A DNA stretch of 64,000 bases from Phoenix dactylifera (GCF_009389715.1 NW_024067695.1:186001-250000); one strand, 5' to 3'. Counted from the stretch's first letter, positions 16,301-27,975 are shown. Numbers and translations: made by a program. Notes: a model not told the origin generated them from the letters alone.

Positions 16301-17506
16301 GCTGGCTGGGATGAGACTCGGTTGGCCCGGTTCTTCGGGCAGCATTTGGCGGAGCGGGTTCGCTCACTCCCTCTACCACAGAGTGGCGGACCTGATGTTC
16401 GTGTGTGGAGTTCCTCGACCAGGTCCCGGGTTAGGATGGGCGATCTTTTCCGTATCCTTAGGCGGGGTTGTGAGCCTGGTCCGGATTGTGCCTGGATTTG
16501 GCGATTGGGGCTCCACCCGAGGGTAGCGTTGTTCCTCTGGAAGGTGGCCTAGGACCGTCTTCCTACGAGTGCTGTTCTCGGCGGTCGGGGTGTGAGGATC
16601 CCACTGGTGTGTGGGGCTTGTGGTGCGACCGAGACGGTGGACCATGCCCTATTTCGGTGCACATGGGCTAGGGCTACTTGGCGTCTGGCAGGGGTCCCAC
16701 ATGTGGTATGGCGATGTAGGGACATGTTCCTACAGGCCATGCGTCAGGGATCGGTGTCCCCAGTGCGTCGTCAGGCGGCTATTCGAGCGAGCTGTCTTGC
16801 CTACCAGATTTGGCTGGCTAGGAACGCTCGCCTGTTTGGTGAACGACGCATGTCACTGCGATTCGTGGTCGAGAGTGCTTGCGCTCGGACGGCTGAGCTG
16901 TGTTACACTAGTCCTGTTGGAGGGACCTTGACAGCTCGGGACATCTGGGGTTCCCACCCTGCCTCGGCAGTATCCCGTACGGTGCTTTTCACCTGGGAAC
17001 CCCCACCCCCGAGTTTCCTTAAGGTCAACTTTGATGGGTCTGTTCTGGATGGTGGTATGAGGGGAGGCGCAGGTTTTGTTATTCGGGATCCGTCTGCTAG
17101 GGTCGTGGCTGCTGGTGGCAGTCAGTTATTTGATACTTCGGTTCCATGTGCGGAGCTGAGTGCAGCCTGGGCGGGCGTTTGCTATGCCCGGTGCGTCTTA
17201 CGGGCTAGGTCTATCATCCTGGAGGGTGATTCAGCCACCGTTATTAGTTGGATCCAGGGGGGTCCGAGGGGTGGCGGGTGTGACCATCCCCTGCTCCGGG
17301 ACATCTGGGCCATGGCGAGGGATGGATGGGCCTTTCAGGCCACGCATATTTACCGTGAAGGTAACGATGCTGCGGATTGGGTAGCTGCGTTTGTAGCTTG
17401 TCACTCCGGAGGCACCTTATGGCTTGGTGATGGGGAGTTGCCCTTGGCACTCCGAGGCATTTTATTTTTCGACTTTATTGGGTCTATCCGCTCACGCCGG
17501 GTATGA
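13361..17506 (+). pseudogene. LINE ORF2 polyprotein (EN-RT-zf-RNase H), two in-frame stops
   Basis: ORF2 begins at ATG 13361, whose ATGA overlaps the ORF1 stop, and runs in one frame to TGA 17504-17506, broken by TAA 14636-14638 and TAG 16550-16552. Domains in order: APE-type endonuclease (ILAWNCRGAAKP at the start, VGDFNCIL, catalytic SDHCPL); reverse transcriptase (FRPISLCTTLYKV, KLDMERAYDRI, GLRQGYPLSPYLF, active-site FADD near 15430); zf-RVT zinc finger split by the second stop (CGACGATETVDHALFRC); and RNase H (VNFDGSV, AELSAAW, ILEGDSATV, GNDAADWVA). All catalytic signatures survive. The first stop separates endonuclease from RT, and the second separates RT from the finger and RNase H. 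Confidence 0.93.
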
Positions 17507-17529
17507 TCGACCCGTACTAGCAAAAAAAA

Positions 17530-17545
17530 AAAGGTATAAATATTA
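17530..17545 (+). repeat. LINE target-site duplication, right copy
   Basis: AAAGGTATAAATATTA is identical to 11192-11207. Its leading A bases merge with the poly(A) tail, so the true duplication is 13-16 bp. Confidence 0.93.
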
Positions 17546-18025
17546 TAATTATTAGCATAAATTATTTTTTTATAATATAACTTAATATTAAATTATTTAA
17601 CATAATATATTAATGTATTATGATATTATATTATATTATATTATAGTATAATACAATAATAAAGATATAAAATAAAAATAAAAAATAAGAATATCTTTTT
17701 TTGCATGGAAGGAAGTCTGATCCACGACTAGAGTTCTGTGTTAGGGCTCCAGCAGATTTTAGGTTTATAAGAGGACAAAGTATGTAATTATTATATTTTA
17801 CTATGGGTATTTTGGTCAAAAAAAAACTTTCAGAAAAAGTTCAAAATAATTTTTTCGAAAAACTCTAAAATGAAGCTTCTTTCAAAAAACTGTTTTTAGC
17901 TTTTTAGAAAAACTAAAACAACTTTCAGAAATTTTTACCAAAACACCTTTTTTTCAATCGAAAAGTGCTTTTAGAGGATCATAAAGTATTTTTTGGTCCC
18001 TCAAAAACCCCTCCAAACGGAGCCT

Positions 18026-18120
18026 AAACATCCAATGTTGATTGGAGCGTACTAGCGAAGTTAATTAAGTCTATTAATTATATCTAAAGTAACCTAGATT
18101 TTAACATAAGAGCAAACAAA
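18026..18120. repeat. right arm of the diverged duplicate (partner of about 21890-21990)
   Basis: After the AT-rich element the alignment to the SnRK2-intron block resumes, with shared words such as TATCTAAAGTAACC and AGCAAACA. This supports the boundary of the inserted element near 18025. Confidence 0.6.
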
Positions 18121-18301
18121 TGGTGCTTAGTTCGTCAAAGGTTCATGAGATATTCACTTGGTTCATTTACACGACAACATATCTCTACCCATGACAAATT
18201 GGAATTGTTCCTCGTCGAGTTGACGATCCTGCTTTCGTCTCAAGAAGAAATAACTCACACAACAACTAGATGCTAGCAGGCAGATTCTGTATTCTTGACA
18301 T

Positions 18302-21300
18302 TTAAAGAGCACAAACAAAATCTCCGCTCGTCTCAATATCATCAAGGTCCGCATCTGCATCCATGTCATCTAGGTCCATGCTGCTGCTGCCAACAAAGTG
18401 CTCGCCACCAAGTTTTGGACCCTCAGTAGGCTTCCGTGCCTCTTGTATGATGGTCATGATTTCTTCGACGCTTTGGGATGAGGTGTTGGTGTTGGAATTC
18501 TGCAATCCGCTCTGGTACTCATCTGTTAGCTCGATTGGCAGGTTCCTTAGAAACCATGGGTGGATTTTTATTTCTGGAATGGTGATCCTCTGCAAGAAAG
18601 CACCAAACAGAGTAATAACACCATCAACTGCCACAGATGAATGCCTATGAGATGTACTGATACATTTAGTCGAAACAAAAATGGTGCCAAAAAAAAATAA
18701 TGAAAGCAATGGAATAAATGGTTCGGCAAAAATTGGAAGAGCGATATCCCAAAACAGTGACAAAATCAGCTTTCAAAAGTCATAAAATATATAAATTGCT
18801 GTCTCCATTCCATATATGCATGGCAAAGCTCGAAAAGCGACCAAGTCCCTCAGAAGGTTTTACCTGTTCAGGATTAGCAACAAATATCCGAGACAAAAGA
18901 TGTCTACACTCCATTGATACTCGTACATAATCTGGAATAGAGTACTGGACGCTAAGTATCCGCTGCCAAAGTAAAAGATTTTTCTTTAGTTAACAATGCT
19001 AAAACATGTTAAGGTAAATATTAGCTTGAACTGAAATTTTCGGCGATCAAGGAAAAATCATCTCCATGAGACCAGCAGATAAAAGACAATATCACACTCT
19101 AATTATGGTCCACTCAGACTATATAAGAAAGTCAGATAGAGCAAGATTTCTAGAATTGCTGCAAGAAGCACCAAGAATTTTCCGATCATCTTTCTAGCTC
19201 TGAAAGGGTGCTAGATACTCACCCCAATTGTCTTTCGAAAATTTCTTGGATCATCTGGGTCCTCAAAGGGATAAGCACCGACAAGCATTACATATAATGT
19301 TACTCCACATGACCAGACATCTGCAATCTAGAGTTTTCACCAACCAGTTGATTAGTTCCGGTAAAAAAGCTCTTAGACAATAGAGGAAAATGTAAACCGA
19401 ACTAACCTTTCCATCATATTGCTTTCTTGAAAAAACCTCTGGCGCAATGTAAGCTGGTGTGCCGACAGTGGATTTTGGTTGGGAATGCAGCACCGAAGAC
19501 TGAAAGATGAGAAAGATATGGTCATGTATTTGTCTTGAGCCGAAATTTCTAGCCTTACAACAGTTAATTACCTTTGAGTAACCAAAATCACATATCTTAA
19601 GGCGGGGTGCTGTGCTACCATCCAATAAAGTATTTTCCAGCTTAAGATCCCGATGACATATTTGCTGCCACGTCAAGAATCATAAAGCTATCAATACATG
19701 TAATAGGATATGGAGTTTTACTAGGGCAGGACAAACACAAATAAATACCATGGAATGACAATAGCTGACTCCTGAAATCAATTGTTGAAAGAAAAAACGT
19801 GCCTGTTTCAAATGTGACAAACAACAATCAAATCAAATATAAACTTTACTTATATATCATATAAACAAAATTGAAGACAATGAGAGCACATTTCTACCTC
19901 ATCCTCGCTGAATCTCCCTGCACTGCATATCCTCTCAAAAAGCTCACCACCAGCAGCATATTCCATAACTATGGCTAGATGTGTTGGTGTCAGCAAGACC
20001 TGGAACGAAATTTTTTGGTTTAATCATATAGTGGACACCGGATTTTTCAATAAAGCAACACAGAACCAATTATAAGAGAGAGGCATAGTCACAAATGGTC
20101 AGATTTAGCAGGCTAGACCTCAACATGAGAGAAACTAGAACTATGATGCTTTGGAAACAAATAAGTTATTGTTCAGTTAGTTTTTCAAAATCACATATCT
20201 AATCTGGCCTACCTTATAATGGCATGGATTCAGTAGGAAATTTTTTTCAGAAACTCCTTTCATGGTGCCTCGAGTTATGAGAGGCCATTGTAAAGATGGA
20301 AAAGTTGATTAACTTCTTTCATGATGTAATTAATTGTTACATCAAAAAATGTAATTAATTGGGCTTTGTGCAAGTTTCAGCTTCTCCCACCTCTATAATC
20401 TAAGCCTAAAGAGTCAAAAGTCCATTCAGTGGTTGAACAAGCTCTTTCATCATAGGAGATATCGGGCTTGGGAGGGACACAGCCTATGTAACAAAGAGAT
20501 AAAGTGAATTTAGAGGTTTACTTACTAAGGCTGCTATTTAAGAGAGGTAATATTTATCTATACAACTCATAATATCATAGAGAACTTTACATTATCATGC
20601 TATCATTAGCAGCCTAGAAATAGAATGAATGACATGTAAACCATCATGGTTTATGGTGAACACTATGTAAATCCTATTAACTCTGTGCTATACAAAATTG
20701 CATTTTTAGGAAAAAAGCACTGCTTTAAATGCACATAGATACTGTGGATTTTAGGAATAGATAATTGGTTTTTCAGTACGCAGTATTCTATCAAAGCAGT
20801 GGTGTATCAGCAATTTAGACATGGGGAATGTCCTGAAAACCCACTATCCAAAAATAAACTCATATAAATGATAATGGACAGAAGCAGGTTAATGTTCTAG
20901 CATGTGCCTGTAAATCAAGCAACAATCCAAACGCAATGTAACTAATAGACTAGTATTCTGACTAGTCTTAAGACATACCTGTAAATATATAAACATAAAT
21001 ATAAATATAAATTCTGAAAGGATTAACAGAACATCTTTCAGAAATAGAAAATGCTGCTATTCAGAAACAGATTACGGTTAAACCATACTCTTGTGTTTGA
21101 TACAACCTTACCATCAGATTCTAGCAAGCTATATAATGTCGAGCCAGATTACTCTACAGTTCACAATAGAAGCTCCGAGTAATGTATAACAAGGTTCTTA
21201 ATATTGAGATATCATCATCACAAGTGACAAGTAACAACGATAGATTATTTACCTACTTAATGAGAATACCATGGTTGACCAAGTAACCTGCTTGCTGATA

Positions 21301-23914
21301 ACTTAGTTTAAGATTGCCTGGAGATAAAATAGCTAAACTCTGTTTCATAATTTAATACCCAATTAAAGGAGGGAAAACTTTCACATAATAATACTTCACT
21401 ATATAACAGGACTGATCGAGCACATTTAAGTTAGTGTATGGAAAATGTGCCATGCAAATTTAAGAAACTAAGCTTTTTATGGCACATGAGAAGCAAAAGT
21501 TCTTCAGGAAGAAAGCTCAGTAGTTAATTTTGGACATGAAAAATGCTAAATTAAAATGAGAAGAGGTGAATAACCCTAAAGAATCAGGGCTGGCACCAGT
21601 TTAGGAGCTGATCTTGTGGTGGCCTCCCCACAAGTGGAAGTTTTCTGGGTGGTAATTCCTCAAATCAGGGTTATTCATATGTTCTTTGTGTTGATTTAAC
21701 ATCGATCTCTTGGGAAACTTGCAGAGAAATTTTTGAAAAAGGAAGAGTTGGGACATCAGTCCTACTCTATTCCCATTAAATATTAGGTCAGAAAATGTAA
21801 ATATAGTCAAAGAAATAAAATAGACGAGGAAATTTATATGTTGAAAGTCTCAACATTATCTATTTCCAACAACACTAGACTGAAAATGAAGAAGACATTA
21901 AAATATGAGCATGCAATTTTATTTGGACTGTTTTAGCAGAGTTAATTCTATCTAAAGTATCTAAAGTAACCAAGGTTTTAGTGTAACAGCAAACATCATT
22001 AAACTGTGGGAAAGAGGAAAACAAAGGCGCACCATTTGGGTTCTATAATCCTCTCACTATCCCCTCATGATATCCCTTTGCATTGTTAGTGCAAGCAAGG
22101 AATGTTTCTGACTCATTTATAGAAGAGAATTTTATTACAAAGAGATTTACAAGCTACATGACATGCATTGAGCAATAAATATCAAACATTGTTGAAAAAG
22201 CAAAAAAAAAAATGGCATCTTAGGCACATCGTACATTCATAAAATATTCAGAAAAATCAAGGACATGTGACAGCACCATCAGCAAGCAACTTCAAGTTCC
22301 AAAAACAGAATAAAGTTATAGGGGCCCCAATGTCATTCAGTTAGCAAACTGAATCAAATCAACCAACTTCTACAATGTTGCAAGAGAATTGAATACCAAG
22401 AGATTTAGTGGACATCCATGTCATACTTCTTATATCTTGTTAGATTTCAAACATATCTGGCTGGCATACAATTAAAAAATGTGAAATTATATTTACACCA
22501 AAAAAATTATTGACAGGTACATGTCATCCTTTTTCAATGATGAGATTTTAGTGGCAGTTAAATGTATCGAGGAATACTTCTTGTTCTAGTTTTTTTTTTT
22601 AAAGCAATATGGTGGAACTGTGCCACCACCAAAGTTAGAACCTTGGACCTCCCCCAAGAGCAAGCCCTTAGGACAGCATCCTCGTAAACATTAAGAAACA
22701 GAGTGTGGAAAGATTTCACAAAATTAGTTAGGACAGAGAACTTCCTTGGCATCAATTATAGAACAGAAACTAATCGAGACAGGCAGAAAAAAAATCAGGA
22801 AATGCCAAAATTCCACGGTATAATATGTGTACAGTTTCGTGATAAGAGATAAGATATCTGCAATCAAAAAACTAAATGTTATGTCTCTGTTATGCTTGTC
22901 CTCATTATCGTCAACTGGAAATTGTTTTGATTTCTACAAAAATCGTTTGTTCTTTCATATCCTCGAATTATCTTGTGCTCTTTCTGCAAAAGCAATGGAG
23001 AATCGTTACACAAGTTCACAACTCCAACTTTGACAATAGAACCCCACCAAGTCCTCCATAAAGAGAATCCTCATCAAGAAGTCTTTTATTATATACACAT
23101 TGAACAGGTACTTCTCTTGTTAAAATATTGAATCCAGTAATTGATCGAAACTTGATGATAACCAGGATCGGCAATATCATCAGAGTAGACAGAGATAATG
23201 CATCTAATCGGTGTAAAGTACATAAGTCGACTCATATAATCTTCATGGGGCATACAAGGTAAGGCAAGAGAAAGATGCTCAAAGTGCCATCTTAACATGA
23301 CACGGAAAAAGGTCCATTTCATAGGGATAGCAATAAATACCTCCTTGAATCTAACTATATTTGGATGTCTCAATGATCTGTGATTCATGATCTCTCTCTG
23401 AACATGCTCATCAATCTGTCCACCGAAGCAAACATCTGATTTATAAGTACTTGCAACTTAAAAGGTATCAGTAAAACAGCAGATAACAAATACTCAAGAA
23501 AAGTCACAAACTGCGCAAGCTAAGCAAAATCCAGTTATCGAGATTGGATTTCTAAACAGTGCCGCTGAAAGAAAATAAGAGAAAGTAGAGATATAAAAGG
23601 ACGAGGAACCTTCTGTCATCACAGCAGAAGTCTCCTCAGTCCCACAAAACAAACACCTTCGTCAACGGCGATGAACAAATAGAAAAACCTTCAAAAAGAT
23701 TGCTAATTTGGCAATCTACGCAATCACCAGATAACAAAATTGGATTTTTAAGCAGAATCCAGCCAGAAAACAGGGAAAGGAAAAGAGGTGCAACCTTCTG
23801 TCCTCTCTCTATAAGCTTCGCGGCATAGAGTTCCTTGGTCCAAACATCTCTAACCAGCTTGGCCACCCCAAAATTACCAGATCCGATAGCCCTCAATACC
23901 TCGTACCGCTCCAT
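18302..23914 (-). CDS. SnRK2: SnRK2 serine/threonine protein kinase (subclass II, SAPK1-3 type)
   Basis: Nine coding exons on the minus strand: 23795-23914, 23341-23415, 19898-19999, 19749-19802, 19572-19664, 19407-19499, 19223-19327, 18864-18962 and 18302-18589. They encode 342 aa, every join falls between codons, and all introns are GT-AG; this is the classic SnRK2 exon pattern. Visible motifs: Gly-rich loop [12 protein letters not shown] (10-21), catalytic Lys33, HRDLKLEN (121-128), DFG (143-145), an activation loop with [16 protein letters not shown] (Ser158 corresponds to the activating serine of OST1-type kinases), and a SnRK2 box after IHPWFLRN. The C terminus is Asp-rich ([14 protein letters not shown]) and ends SGDFVCAL, which favours subclass II over the ABA-only subclass III. 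These kinases act in osmotic-stress and ABA signalling in the cytosol and nucleus. Intron 2 is 3.3 kb and carries the repeat block paired with 9895-10622. Confidence 0.96.
21250..21990. repeat. repeat block in SnRK2 intron 2; empty-site copy of 9895-10622 plus 18026-18120
   Basis: This stretch aligns end to end with the two arms flanking the AT-rich element and LINE, but has no insertion at the corresponding point (about 21890, GAAGACATTAAAATATG). It therefore shows what the other locus looked like before transposon entry. Confidence 0.72.
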
Positions 23915-23987
23915 TTCGATTCAGAGAACGAATAGAAATTGAAGAAATTAGGCATCAATCGCACAGAGAAAAGACCCACCACCTCAC

Positions 23988-24024
23988 AGCTCTCTCTCTC
24001 TCTCTCTCCCTCTCTCCTTTTATT
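23988..24024 (-). promoter_or_regulatory. SnRK2: SnRK2 5' region: TATA-like box and (GA)n leader tract
   Basis: On the minus strand AATAAAAGG (24016-24024) is followed by a long GA dinucleotide run (about 23991-24014), about 75 bp before the start codon. GA/CT tracts near start sites are common in plant promoters and can bind BPC factors. The motif is seen; the function is inferred. Confidence 0.45.
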
Positions 24025-24239
24025 CTTTCATTTTCTCTGGCAGGAGGGAACAAAATGACAGAAGAACAGGAAAGAGATTGGGAGCTTTTCGGTTGCAGAT
24101 TGCCGACTAGACGTATCTATCGATCCATCTGTCCGATGTAAGTGTTTTACAGCGGGGAGAGCTTGGAAAGTGCGACTTCCGCAATGAGTTAAAAAAAGAA
24201 TTCTGCCGCACTGCTTTGCGGCGATAAGGTGTGCCACCC

Positions 24240-26050
24240 TCCATCAGTCCTTGTTCCCCCCACCATTGGTGGCCCACTGAGGTATTTGTAGATTTGGTTC
24301 GATTACTTGTACTCTCCCTTGAACTTGGCTTATTTGGTCGGGCTGTATACTCATTCGAGCCTATTTTACGGATAAATTATAAACTTAAAACAGTTCCAAG
24401 ATTATAAATCTTATCATGTATAATGAGAGAGATGAAGTTCAAGGACCCATGCGCAATCCTCTAAATTTTAAAATTGTGTCCTGCACTAGATTCGGATCAT
24501 ATCTGTTATACCGAAGAATGATTGATGTTGTTTTGCAAATTGAATTGCACTTTGCGTAGGTCTCAAAGCATTTTCAAATTTTTTTCATTTATTTGTTTGT
24601 AAAAATTATGGTAGATTTATGAGTGGGAAGATGAATCCTTTGTATGGAAGATATCTCTATCCGTCATGTACTAAAAAGAAAAAAAATAATTTATATATTT
24701 TTGGCAAAGAAATAAAAGGTTGGTGTGATACACAGAAGATAGATGGTGTTAGGTATGGGATAAGCACCATTATTTTTCCCTTTAGCACTTTGGGGAAAAA
24801 AACATGGATATTGTACTTGCAAAATATAAGTAAATTATGGGAGGGTGCCACTAGCTAGCTCTATATTGAATATTTGAAGTGGCTTCACATTTTCTTGTTT
24901 ATCTTGCTGATAATATCATAATGTGATATATATATTAAGGGCTAAAAATGGGTGCAGCCAGCTCTACTTTGAGTCTGTTCAATGGGTTGGTTCAATATAA
25001 TTGTGCTGGTCAATGGGAGCAGGGTCAGTCTTAGCCGGTCCACTGTCTGTCTGATCTGGGCCTAACCGGCTCAAGGGAAGGAGCACGGGGACCTCGTGGG
25101 CCTACACCAGGCAGCACAGCACTGGTGAGATAAAGAAGTGGTGGAACGCGGTTGAAATAGCGCCACGTTTCTGTTACATAACGGCGTTAGGAGTGTCGTC
25201 GGGGTGCGTACGACGTACGTATTCGCATCTTCGAGGTGATGCCGTGACAGCAAATTTTCTCCTTCCCGAGACGGCTTGGGGCCACGAGACTCCCATGTGG
25301 ATCGCCGTAACTCAGACGTCCATTTCGACATTGAAATATGACACGCTGCCACGAGGCACTCTGCTGCCTGATATTGACCTGGTCTTGCTCAGGTCACGCG
25401 AGACCGCGGTCAACGATGCCCTTAGTCTTCCTTCCACTCAGGCATCGCCTTCGCTCCTAGGAATTCCCAGTCTCGACGGCCGTCATTGGGCCAGCTGGCG
25501 GAGCAGGACCGCCGTGGAGAAATTATATCCTTCGCCACATTGCCGATCACAACCGCACGTTTTTACGAACTCCGTCCATCAAACGGTGCATAAAGTATGA
25601 TTGGTAATATGCACACACGTCATGTACAAGTGCAGTTCGTCAAAAATTATTAATAATCGAATTATATTATTATTAAACTATTCTTAATATGCATATGACC
25701 AGCCGCGAAATATTCTTTTTACTTATAAAAAATAATTAATGGAAGATAAAAAGTTAGAAATCACTCATCAAATCAACACTCGTTTACTGACCTGATACAG
25801 ATGTCAACCATGAGCTGCGGGGGAAATGAGGCTCGGTGCATCAACGAAGATGGATGATCGATAACAGTAATATCTATTTTAGAGAAATATTAGATTAATT
25901 GTTTATCTTTAAAGGTGAATAGACTAGAGCTCTTTTATGTGTATCCCAGTGTAACTAAATATGAATTTTGTATAAAAATAAAAAAGTTAGTTATCAGTAT
26001 AGCAAGAAAAAAATAAATTATTTTTATTGAGGTCTCATAACTTTCTATTC
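24240..26050. other. intergenic; GC-richer island of unknown nature at about 25020-25570
   Basis: No gene could be supported. Between about 25020 and 25570 the base composition rises and CpG is frequent (with CGTACGACGTACGTA at about 25206-25220), and overlapping open frames exist on both strands, but none resembles a known protein. The rest is AT-rich. Confidence 0.4.
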
Positions 26051-26763
26051 CTCAATTTAAATATATGATGGGCTACAATTTAAAGAATATTTTTTTTTTT
26101 GAAATATATGTTGTTGCTGGAATTTGGACCCGGAGGCGACCACTAGGCCAGGAAGGAGGAGCTCCGGTGAGAATCGGGGAGCGCACGACGTCCTCCGGGA
26201 GACCTGCAAGAAGCCGGTGGCCGGAGTTTCCGGCGCCGGCCCTCCGATGCTTAAGTCAGAGGGGCAAGTGTATGAACGGAGGTAATAGCGAATAGTCAGA
26301 ATTTCAATCTCCCGGCCCCCTCTAAAATGGAGAAGTTCCCCTTTTATAGAGGGGGCTGGGTTACCTGTGATGTGACGGGGCAAACGGTCTGTCGTACAAT
26401 TGGGCATGCAGTAGAAATTAATGCTCGATCGTATGAATCAATGCTGTTACTGTAGGAGATTAGGCCAAAGCTCTTAAGTCGTCGTGGAGTCATGCCATCA
26501 TTCGTAGCCAAGCAGGTTTGCCGTAAGAGGCTTGATGTCCGTAGACAACAGAAGCCATACGCTTTAATTGTTGAGTAGGCTGAGGGCCTGCAGGGGCCAT
26601 GCGCTTTGATTGTTGAGTGAACCGGATGCCTGCAGGACCCATACACATTAATTGTTTGACGAAGGCAAGGCGTAGTCTTTCGGTCGCGCTGCGGGGGGAT
26701 GTGACCTCAGCGCATAGGTCGGGCATCTTTGGGTTGGTAGAGCTGTTCGGATGCTTCCAAGTC

Positions 26764-26907
26764 GGAGGGGATCTGCTCGATCGGCTTCAGGTCGGAGAGG
26801 GTCTGCTCGGTCGGCCTCTGCTCGGAGGGGGTCTGCTCGATCAGCCCCTGCTCGGAGGGGGTCTGCTTGATCGGCCCCTGCTTGGAGGGGGTCTGCTTGG
26901 TTGTTTG
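26764..26907. repeat. 30-bp tandem repeat inside the solo LTR
   Basis: Units beginning GGAGGGGGTCTGCT start at 26764, 26794, 26824, 26854 and 26884 (last one partial). Thirty is a multiple of three, so an open frame through it shows a 10-residue Gly/Leu/Pro repeat. That frame is a by-product, not a gene. Confidence 0.8.
26903..26907 (+). repeat. Sirevirus target-site duplication GTTTG, left
   Basis: GTTTG precedes the left LTR and occurs again at 38716-38720 directly after the right LTR. Confidence 0.9.
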
Positions 26908-27066
26908 TGTGGAGTGATTGATTAAAACCCTATTTGATTTTGATGAGATCAAAGCAATTGAGTATATTTCTTGTTTACTAATGAATTCAATTAAGTGTTT
27001 CAGTAAAAATCTTGTCTAAGTGTCTCAAGACTTGGTTCATAATTTTTGGATAAGTTAAGAAGACAG

Positions 27067-27975
27067 CTTGAACCAAAGTCTGAGACTCGAGTCGACTCCA
27101 AGCGTATCAAGTTCACTGGCACGGGCTCGAGTCGACTCCAGATCTGTACGAGTCGACTCCGACTGAGAACAGACAGAAGAACAGAAAGCTTCAACTCAGA
27201 ACCTGTCAACGAGTCGACTCCCAAAGTGCGCGAGTCGACTCCGATGTTCACCGAGTCGACTCTAGGATAGTAAGAGTCGACTCCAAGAGGAACACAAAGA
27301 AAAAGTCAGAGAGCAGTTTTCGGGTCTGAGATTCGAGTCGACTCCAGTGAAACGCGAGTCGACTCCGATGGATGGCAAGTCAACTCCAAAGAAGGTGAGA
27401 GTCGACTCTCAGAGGAACACAAGAAAAAGTCAAGAGCAATTTTCGGACTCTGAGATTCGAGTCGACTCCCGCAATATGCGAGTCGACTCCAAGACTCCGC
27501 GACCATCAACAGACAGAAGACCAAGTTACTGCCTCTGAGATTCGAGTCGACTCCCAGACAGCTCGAGTCGACTCCAAGACAGCTTCACATCAAAAAGGCA
27601 GAAGACCAAGTTTCGGAAACTGAGAGCCGAGTCGACTCCGAGGAAGTTCGAGTCGACTCCAAGACTGGACGAGCCAAAAGACAGAGAATCGGGAGTTCGG
27701 GCTCTGAGATTCGAGTCGACTCCCAGGACAGTCGAGTCGACTCGAGTGGATCAAATTCAAAATTGGATCCACGGACTTCAGTGGATGAGCCGACTCCGAA
27801 ATTGCTAAGTCAGCTCCAGAAGTTGGCGAGTCGACTACAGGTCAAGACGAGTCGACTCCCAGTCGTGAAGGCAACTTTAATTCAAATCTGGAACAGTTGC
27901 CGAGTCGACTCCGGAAAAGCTTGAGTCGACTCCCGCTACAGCCGAGTCGACTCCTGATCGCGCGAGTCGACTCTA
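27067..27975 (+). promoter_or_regulatory. palindrome array (CGAGTCGACTCC) in U3 of the 5' LTR
   Basis: About 24 copies of AGTCGACT occur in 0.9 kb, most as the 12-mer CGAGTCGACTCC, with irregular spacing of about 15-45 bp, and several degraded copies besides. Each core is a perfect 10-bp palindrome. Repeats often come in pairs separated by spacers that recur, such as GAACACAAGAAAAAGTC. Location just upstream of the TATA-like box suggests an enhancer or a dimeric-factor or chromatin target; that is inference. Confidence 0.9.

Larger units (their letters stand above)
11208..17529 (+). mobile_element. full-length L1-type LINE with RNase H
   Basis: A 6.3-kb non-LTR retrotransposon flanked by a perfect 16-bp duplication and ending in a short poly(A) run (from 17522). 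It is GC-rich in AT-rich surroundings. The order is a 5' UTR (11208-11378), ORF1 with a CCHC zinc knuckle, then ORF2 with endonuclease, reverse transcriptase, zf-RVT and plant-acquired RNase H domains. Complete ends and an exact duplication indicate a fairly recent insertion. Four in-frame stops (12378, 12771, 14636, 16550) and no frameshift are visible, so this copy should be unable to make its full proteins unless stops are read through. It lies head-to-tail between two minus-strand genes. Confidence 0.95.
10623..18025. mobile_element. AT-rich class II-like element that hosts a LINE
   Basis: The left end starts near CTTGTTTGGGGAGC. The right end, read on the minus strand, starts GGCTCCGTTTGGAGGGG, so the two ends form imperfect terminal inverted repeats around GTTTGG. 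Both subterminal zones are rich in AGCTTTT/AAAAGC words and share a motif of the form TGAC(C)AAAATACC(C)ATA. The core (about 10830-11207 and 17530-17690) consists of AT-only tandem units of roughly 120-150 bp. ACATC occurs in both flanks, fitting a decayed target duplication. The paralogous block at 21250-21990 lacks this whole segment. No transposase is present. A hAT-type MITE is the likeliest class, but that is inference. Confidence 0.55.
26109..26907 (-). repeat. solo LTR (minus orientation), main part, split by the Sirevirus
   Basis: Together with 38721-38753 this block reads, on the minus strand, TGTTGGGGGAAAATATGAG...CCAGCAACAACA, with the 5-bp inverted ends TGTTG/CAACA expected of an LTR. 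A strong TATA box, TATAAAAGGGG, lies on the minus strand at about 26337-26347. No matching second LTR, primer site or internal domain adjoins it, so a solo LTR of about 830 bp left by LTR-LTR recombination is likely. Flanking 5-mers (ATATA and TATGT) do not match, so the duplication is decayed or the edge is slightly misplaced. A Ty3-type origin is plausible from the end sequences but not proven. Confidence 0.6.

Noticed and set aside
21601-21810. Open frame in SnRK2 intron 2
   Set aside because: It lies within the duplicated repeat block, is not in frame with flanking exons and has no conserved motif.
26617-26925. Open frame with 10-residue Gly-Leu-Pro repeats
   Set aside because: Produced by a 30-bp tandem repeat in a solo LTR and running into the Sirevirus LTR; not a gene.
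27067-27975. CRISPR-like array in the LTR
   Set aside because: Units are 10-12-bp palindromes with irregular 15-45-bp gaps in a plant LTR, duplicated in the other LTR; spacing and context exclude CRISPR.
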